NCBI GenBank assembly: GCA_023416655.1
Contig: JAEZHK010000101.1
Span: 1-36,410, forward strand
DNA length: 36,410 bases
Origin: Bacillota bacterium
Lineage (GTDB): Bacteria > Bacillota > Clostridia > Christensenellales > Aristaeellaceae
Direction: 5' to 3'
Both the position numbers and the translations under genes were made by a program. Each line of letters starts with the position of its first letter. Position 1 is the first letter of the stretch. Shown here in pieces: positions 33,665 to 36,410 of this stretch. Under the pieces are notes generated by a model that did not search any database, had not been told where the DNA came from, and worked only from the letters and a program-made list of their open reading frames with translations.

Positions 33665-34654
33665 ATGCGCAGATCGGTCAACATGGCGGCGGCGCTGTCG
33701 GCGGTGGCGGCGATGGTGGGCGCGGGCTTCGCGTCGGGCCGGGAGCTTGTGGTATTCTTCTCGGGGCAGGGGGGGCCGTCCTGGCTGGGGGTGGCGCTGG
33801 CCTGCGTCGGAGCGGGCTTTTTGACCGGCGCAATCTCCGCGCTGGCGAAGCGAACCGGCAGGCGCGAACTGCCCGGCGTGTTCACCCGGACGATGGGGAG
33901 GGGCTCGGGCATCGCGATGCAGGCGGTGTACCCGCTGCTGCTGATCCTGTGCGCGGGGGCGATGCTGTCCACCGGCGCGACGCTGGGCGCGCTGACGTTC
34001 CCGTTCCATGGCTCGTTTCTATTGGGCACCGCGATCGTGCTGGCGGTGGGGCTACTCCTCATGCGGCGGGGCGCGCTGCCCGTCGCGGGGCTGGCGCTGG
34101 TGATCCTGATGGCTGTCTGGTACCTTGCGCTGGGCGCGGGGCAGGATTCTTCCGGCGTCCGGGTGGGCGGATCGGTCGGCATCTCGGCGGCATCCGGCCT
34201 TATCTACGCGGCGTTCAACGCGACGGTGGCGGCCGGGGTGGTCTGCCTGAACGCGGGGGAGGGCGTGGACCCTCGCCGCGTCGGGCTGTACACGGGGCTG
34301 CTCCTGGCGGCAATGCTGATTCCCGCCAACTGGGCGCTGCTCCGCGCGGACGTGGAAACGAGGCAAATGGCGCTGCCGTCGGTGGTGATGGCGCACAAGT
34401 GGGGCGTCGCGGGGTATTATCTCGCCATTGGCGCGCTCTTTATCGCGGTGGTGACCACGCTGTCGGCGGCGCTTTCCGCGCTCCGGGCGCAACTGACGGA
34501 GCTGGGCCTTCGTCCAAAACATGCGGTGTTTTTCTCGTGCGCCGCGGCGCTTGCGCTTTCGCTCGCGGGGCTGACCACGCTGGTGGGCGTCGGCTACCCG
34601 GCGGTGGGGCTGATGTGCGCGGTGATGCTGTTGATCCTTCTATCTTATCTTTAA
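33665..34654 (+). CDS. YkvI-like membrane transporter (APC/LeuT-fold family)
   Basis: A 329-residue integral membrane protein with about ten predicted helices. The N-terminal helix contains VGAGFASGRELVVFF, the hallmark of the uncharacterised YkvI (COG3949) family in the amino-acid-transporter superfamily, where a broken helix 1 forms the substrate site. The rest is helices joined by short polar loops, ending inside the membrane with LLILLSYL. The ATG at 33665 follows GAGGGGTGA by about 7 bases. The frame opens 42 bases earlier without a site. Eighteen bases separate it from the next gene, so they probably form an operon. The substrate is unknown. Confidence 0.82.
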   Translation: MRRSVNMAAALSAVAAMVGAGFASGRELVVFFSGQGGPSWLGVALACVGAGFLTGAISALAKRTGRRELPGVFTRTMGRGSGIAMQAVYPLLLILCAGAMLSTGATLGALTFPFHGSFLLGTAIVLAVGLLLMRRGALPVAGLALVILMAVWYLALGAGQDSSGVRVGGSVGISAASGLIYAAFNATVAAGVVCLNAGEGVDPRRVGLYTGLLLAAMLIPANWALLRADVETRQMALPSVVMAHKWGVAGYYLAIGALFIAVVTTLSAALSALRAQLTELGLRPKHAVFFSCAAALALSLAGLTTLVGVGYPAVGLMCAVMLLILLSYL

Positions 34655-34672
34655 CGCGTTACGGAGGCGTTC

Positions 34673-35251
34673 ATGCGATACTGGATGTGGCCGCGCAAGC
34701 TGCGCTGGCGAAAGAGGCCGCCCAAAGTCCGGCGTTTGGTGCGCAAGCGCCGCCCACACCGCTCCGCCAGGGACCGGCTGAGGAACTTCGGGCTGAGCCG
34801 GTTTCGATACCTCTGGTTCATTCCGGCGCTGATCCTGTTGATCGTGGCGGTGGCCAGCGTGCGCGTGCCCCGGACAGCCACGGCGTGGCTGCAGGAGTCC
34901 CAGCTTTTGAGCGAGTCCCAGGCGGCGGACGTATCCATCCGCACCGGGAAATACCGCACGTCGATCCCCGGGGGGTACCGGCTGGCGGTGGACCTCTCCT
35001 GGCGCACACGCTCACAGGACGGCGAGCTGATGGTGGAGCTCTTCCTCCGGGACGAGGGCGGCGAGACCGTCGCCCGGCAGGGTACTACCGTGGGGGCGGG
35101 CGCGCTGGATGCGGACGCTCCGGTCACTCGCGCGGAATTGGACATCCCGTACAACCTGAGCGGTAAATATGAGCTCGGCGTCCGGGTCATGGACGCGGAT
35201 GGCGATCTGGTCCAGGACGAAACCACGCTTGGCCCGCTAACGGTCTATTAG
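34673..35251 (+). CDS. Membrane-anchored protein of unknown function with basic N-terminus
   Basis: A 192-residue protein. The first about 45 residues are extremely basic (tryptophan, arginine and lysine rich, e.g. RKLRWRKRPPKVRRLVRKRR) and would lie in the cytoplasm. One membrane helix (about 48-63) follows, then an extracytoplasmic domain of about 125 residues whose alternating hydrophobic pattern (YRLAVDLSWRTR, ELMVELFLRD, YELGVRVMDADGD) suggests a beta-sandwich. No family recognised. ACGGAGG lies 6 bases before the ATG. It follows the YkvI-like gene by 18 bases and is likely co-transcribed with it. The basic tail could bind nucleic acid or anionic lipid, but that is a guess. Confidence 0.75.
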   Translation: MRYWMWPRKLRWRKRPPKVRRLVRKRRPHRSARDRLRNFGLSRFRYLWFIPALILLIVAVASVRVPRTATAWLQESQLLSESQAADVSIRTGKYRTSIPGGYRLAVDLSWRTRSQDGELMVELFLRDEGGETVARQGTTVGAGALDADAPVTRAELDIPYNLSGKYELGVRVMDADGDLVQDETTLGPLTVY

Positions 35252-35459
35252 AATCAGATAAGTGTTCAGTCGGTTCTTCCTTACGCGTTCTCTGCGGCGT
35301 GCCGTGGGGAACGCGTTTGCGCAGGGGGAGATGATCGAATTTTAAAAGGAACCACCGGAAATGCTATCGATATAAGCGCCATCGTCCGCGCGGCAGATCT
35401 CGTGAAGGCCGGAGCATCCGTTCGCTCGGCATTTTATAGAAATTTAATCTGGGAAACCA
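35252..35459. other. Intergenic region upstream of rplM promoter
   Basis: About 210 bases with no supported gene. One sizeable inverted repeat, ACGCGTTC (35283-35290) with GAACGCGT (35309-35316), encloses a smaller CGGC/GCCG stem. It is not followed by a T-run, so it is at best a weak terminator for the preceding operon. The rest shows nothing I can interpret. Confidence 0.4.
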
Positions 35460-35489
35460 TTGACGCGTCCAGCCCATTTCCGGTATGAT
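35460..35489 (+). promoter_or_regulatory. Promoter of rplM-rpsI
   Basis: TTGACG (35460-35465) and TATGAT (35484-35489) are 18 bases apart, giving a leader of about 100 bases before the GTG at 35596. Confidence 0.75.
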
Positions 35490-35493
35490 AAAA

Positions 35494-35590
35494 CTTGCGT
35501 CGATGGGATCACTAGCCCCGAACCCGTCGAATGCGGGCGAACAACGCGCTGACCTCGCGAAGGACGCCAGGCAAATTATTGGGGAGGAAT
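35494..35590 (+). ncRNA. Candidate ribosomal-protein L13 leader (autoregulatory 5' UTR)
   Basis: The leader folds into two small hairpins, CCCG/CGGG (35523-35526 with 35534-35537) and CGCG/CGCG (35545-35548 with 35556-35559). They are closed by TTGCGTC near 35495-35501, which can pair with GACGC (35563-35567) or GCAA (35571-35574). CCCC at 35516-35519 could mask the GGGG of the ribosome binding site. L13 leaders that bind their own product are known before rplM in Bacillota. The match here is by position and shape only. Confidence 0.45.
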
Positions 35591-35595
35591 CACCT

Positions 35596-36027
35596 GTGAA
35601 TACCTTCATGGCCAAGGCCGGCGAAGTGGATCGCCAGTGGTATGTCATTGACGCAACCGATCTGGTGCTGGGCAGGCTGTCCACGCAGGTCGCGCTCATG
35701 CTGCGCGGCAAGCACAAGCCCACGTTCACGCCCCACTGCGACACCGGCGACTACATCATTGTCATCAATGCGGAAAAGATCCGCCTGACCGGCAAGAAGC
35801 TGGACCAGAAGTTCTACCGCCATCACACCGGGTATCCGGGCGGCCTCAAAGAGACCAGCTACCGGAACCTGATGGTCGCAAAGCCCGAGTTCGCGCTGAA
35901 GGAAGCCGTTCGCGGTATGCTGCCCAAGGGCCCCATCGGCTACGCGATGCTCAAGAAGCTGCACATCTACCGCAGCGCGGAGCATCCGCATGCGGCCCAG
36001 AAGCCCGTCGAATTCAGCTTGCAGTAA
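35596..36027 (+). CDS. rplM: 50S ribosomal protein L13
   Basis: 143 residues of the large-subunit protein L13, an early assembly protein binding 23S rRNA. The hallmarks are VIDATDLVLGRLSTQVALMLRGKHKPTFTPHCDTGD, INAEKIRLTGKK, GYPGGLK, KGMLPKGPIG-type AVRGMLPKGPIGYAML and YRSAEHPHAAQKP. The GTG at 35596 is chosen. GGGGAGG lies 8 bases before it, and the resulting MNTFMAKAGEVDRQW start aligns with other Bacillota L13. The long frame running upstream to 35485 overlaps the promoter. It is followed 16 bases later by rpsI, the universal L13-S9 operon. Confidence 0.98.
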   Translation: MNTFMAKAGEVDRQWYVIDATDLVLGRLSTQVALMLRGKHKPTFTPHCDTGDYIIVINAEKIRLTGKKLDQKFYRHHTGYPGGLKETSYRNLMVAKPEFALKEAVRGMLPKGPIGYAMLKKLHIYRSAEHPHAAQKPVEFSLQ

Positions 36028-36043
36028 GGGAGGAGGACGAAAA

Positions 36044-36410
36044 ATGTCTGAGGTTTGCTACAACGCTGTTGGCCGCAGGAAAAAGGCCATCGCCCGCGTT
36101 CGTCTGATTCCCGGCGAGGGCAACATCACCGTCAACCGCCGTCCGCTGGAACAGTATTTCGGACTTGAGACGCTATTGCTGGCCGTGCGCCAGCCGCTGA
36201 CGCTCACCGATACGGGTTCCCGCTTCGACGTGCTGGCCACCGTCAACGGCGGCGGCTACACCGGCCAGGCCGGCGCCATCCGTCACGGCATCGCCCGCGC
36301 GCTGGTCAAGGCGGACGAGGAACTCAAGCCCGCCATCAAGAAGGCTGGCTTCCTGACCCGCGATCCGCGCATGAAGGAGCGCAAGAAGTACGGCCTCAAG
36401 GCCGCCCGCC
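36044..36410 (+). CDS. rpsI: 30S ribosomal protein S9 (3' end cut by window)
   Basis: The first 122 codons of S9, which reaches the tRNA anticodon region of the small subunit with its C-terminal tail. It begins MSEVCYNAVGRRKKAIARVRLIPGEG and shows FGLETLLLAVRQPL, VNGGGYTGQAGAIRHGIARAL and RDPRMKERKKYGLKAAR. About eight residues, the usual RAPQFSKR-type end, lie beyond base 36410. GGGAGGAGG precedes the ATG. Cotranscribed with rplM. Confidence 0.98.
   Translation, partial: MSEVCYNAVGRRKKAIARVRLIPGEGNITVNRRPLEQYFGLETLLLAVRQPLTLTDTGSRFDVLATVNGGGYTGQAGAIRHGIARALVKADEELKPAIKKAGFLTRDPRMKERKKYGLKAAR

Overview
The window reads as chromosomal DNA of a high-GC member of the Bacillota, most likely a Clostridia-type anaerobe. 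Supporting signs are strong GGAGG-type ribosome binding sites before almost every gene, frequent TTG and GTG starts, an oppABCDF order with overlapping cistrons, a parE/parC pair with the ParE-like WEIVDNAIDEA motif, a separate three-subunit xanthine-dehydrogenase-type operon, and an rplM-rpsI operon. The family cannot be fixed from sequence reading alone. No tRNA, rRNA, CRISPR array or recognisable transposase gene was seen.

Layout. 1-1950: molybdate ABC transporter permease and ATPase (modB, modC). 2041-6088: two cyclic-di-GMP enzymes, a membrane Cache-GGDEF cyclase and a soluble HAMP-PAS-PAS-GGDEF-HD-GYP protein. 6101-6943 (minus): Mrp/ApbC iron-sulfur carrier ATPase. 7020-14731 (minus): an oligopeptide ABC transporter operon oppA-B-C-D-F plus a small membrane protein. 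OppC carries a roughly 250-residue extracellular insertion made of four degenerate repeats, and OppA is also oversized. 14769-17762: a four-helix membrane protein and a sugar nucleotidyltransferase fused to a phosphomannomutase-like domain that has lost its catalytic motifs. 17982-19667 (minus): PHP-domain phosphoesterase and lipid kinase. 19802-23335: Mo / 2Fe-2S / FAD hydroxylase operon. 23679-25355: upp and rsmA. 25386-28128: an AT-rich cassette encoding an MBOAT O-acyltransferase and its DHHW-family partner, followed by a 160-bp inverted-repeat element with a long RNA-like fold. 28310-32795 (minus): topoisomerase IV parE-parC. 32849-33536: a Qnr-like pentapeptide-repeat protein, divergent from parE. 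33665-35251: a YkvI-like transporter and a membrane-anchored protein. 35460-36410: rplM with a structured leader, and rpsI, cut by the window edge.

How the genes work together. ModBC would supply molybdenum for the cofactor of the hydroxylase operon. The two GGDEF proteins would set and erase c-di-GMP. The Opp system imports peptides. The MBOAT/DHHW pair would O-acetylate a surface polymer. The pentapeptide protein sits where it could act on the topoisomerase encoded next door. The observations most worth checking are the 28138-28297 hairpin element, the OppC repeat insertion, the topo IV/pentapeptide pairing and the pseudo-phosphomutase fusion.
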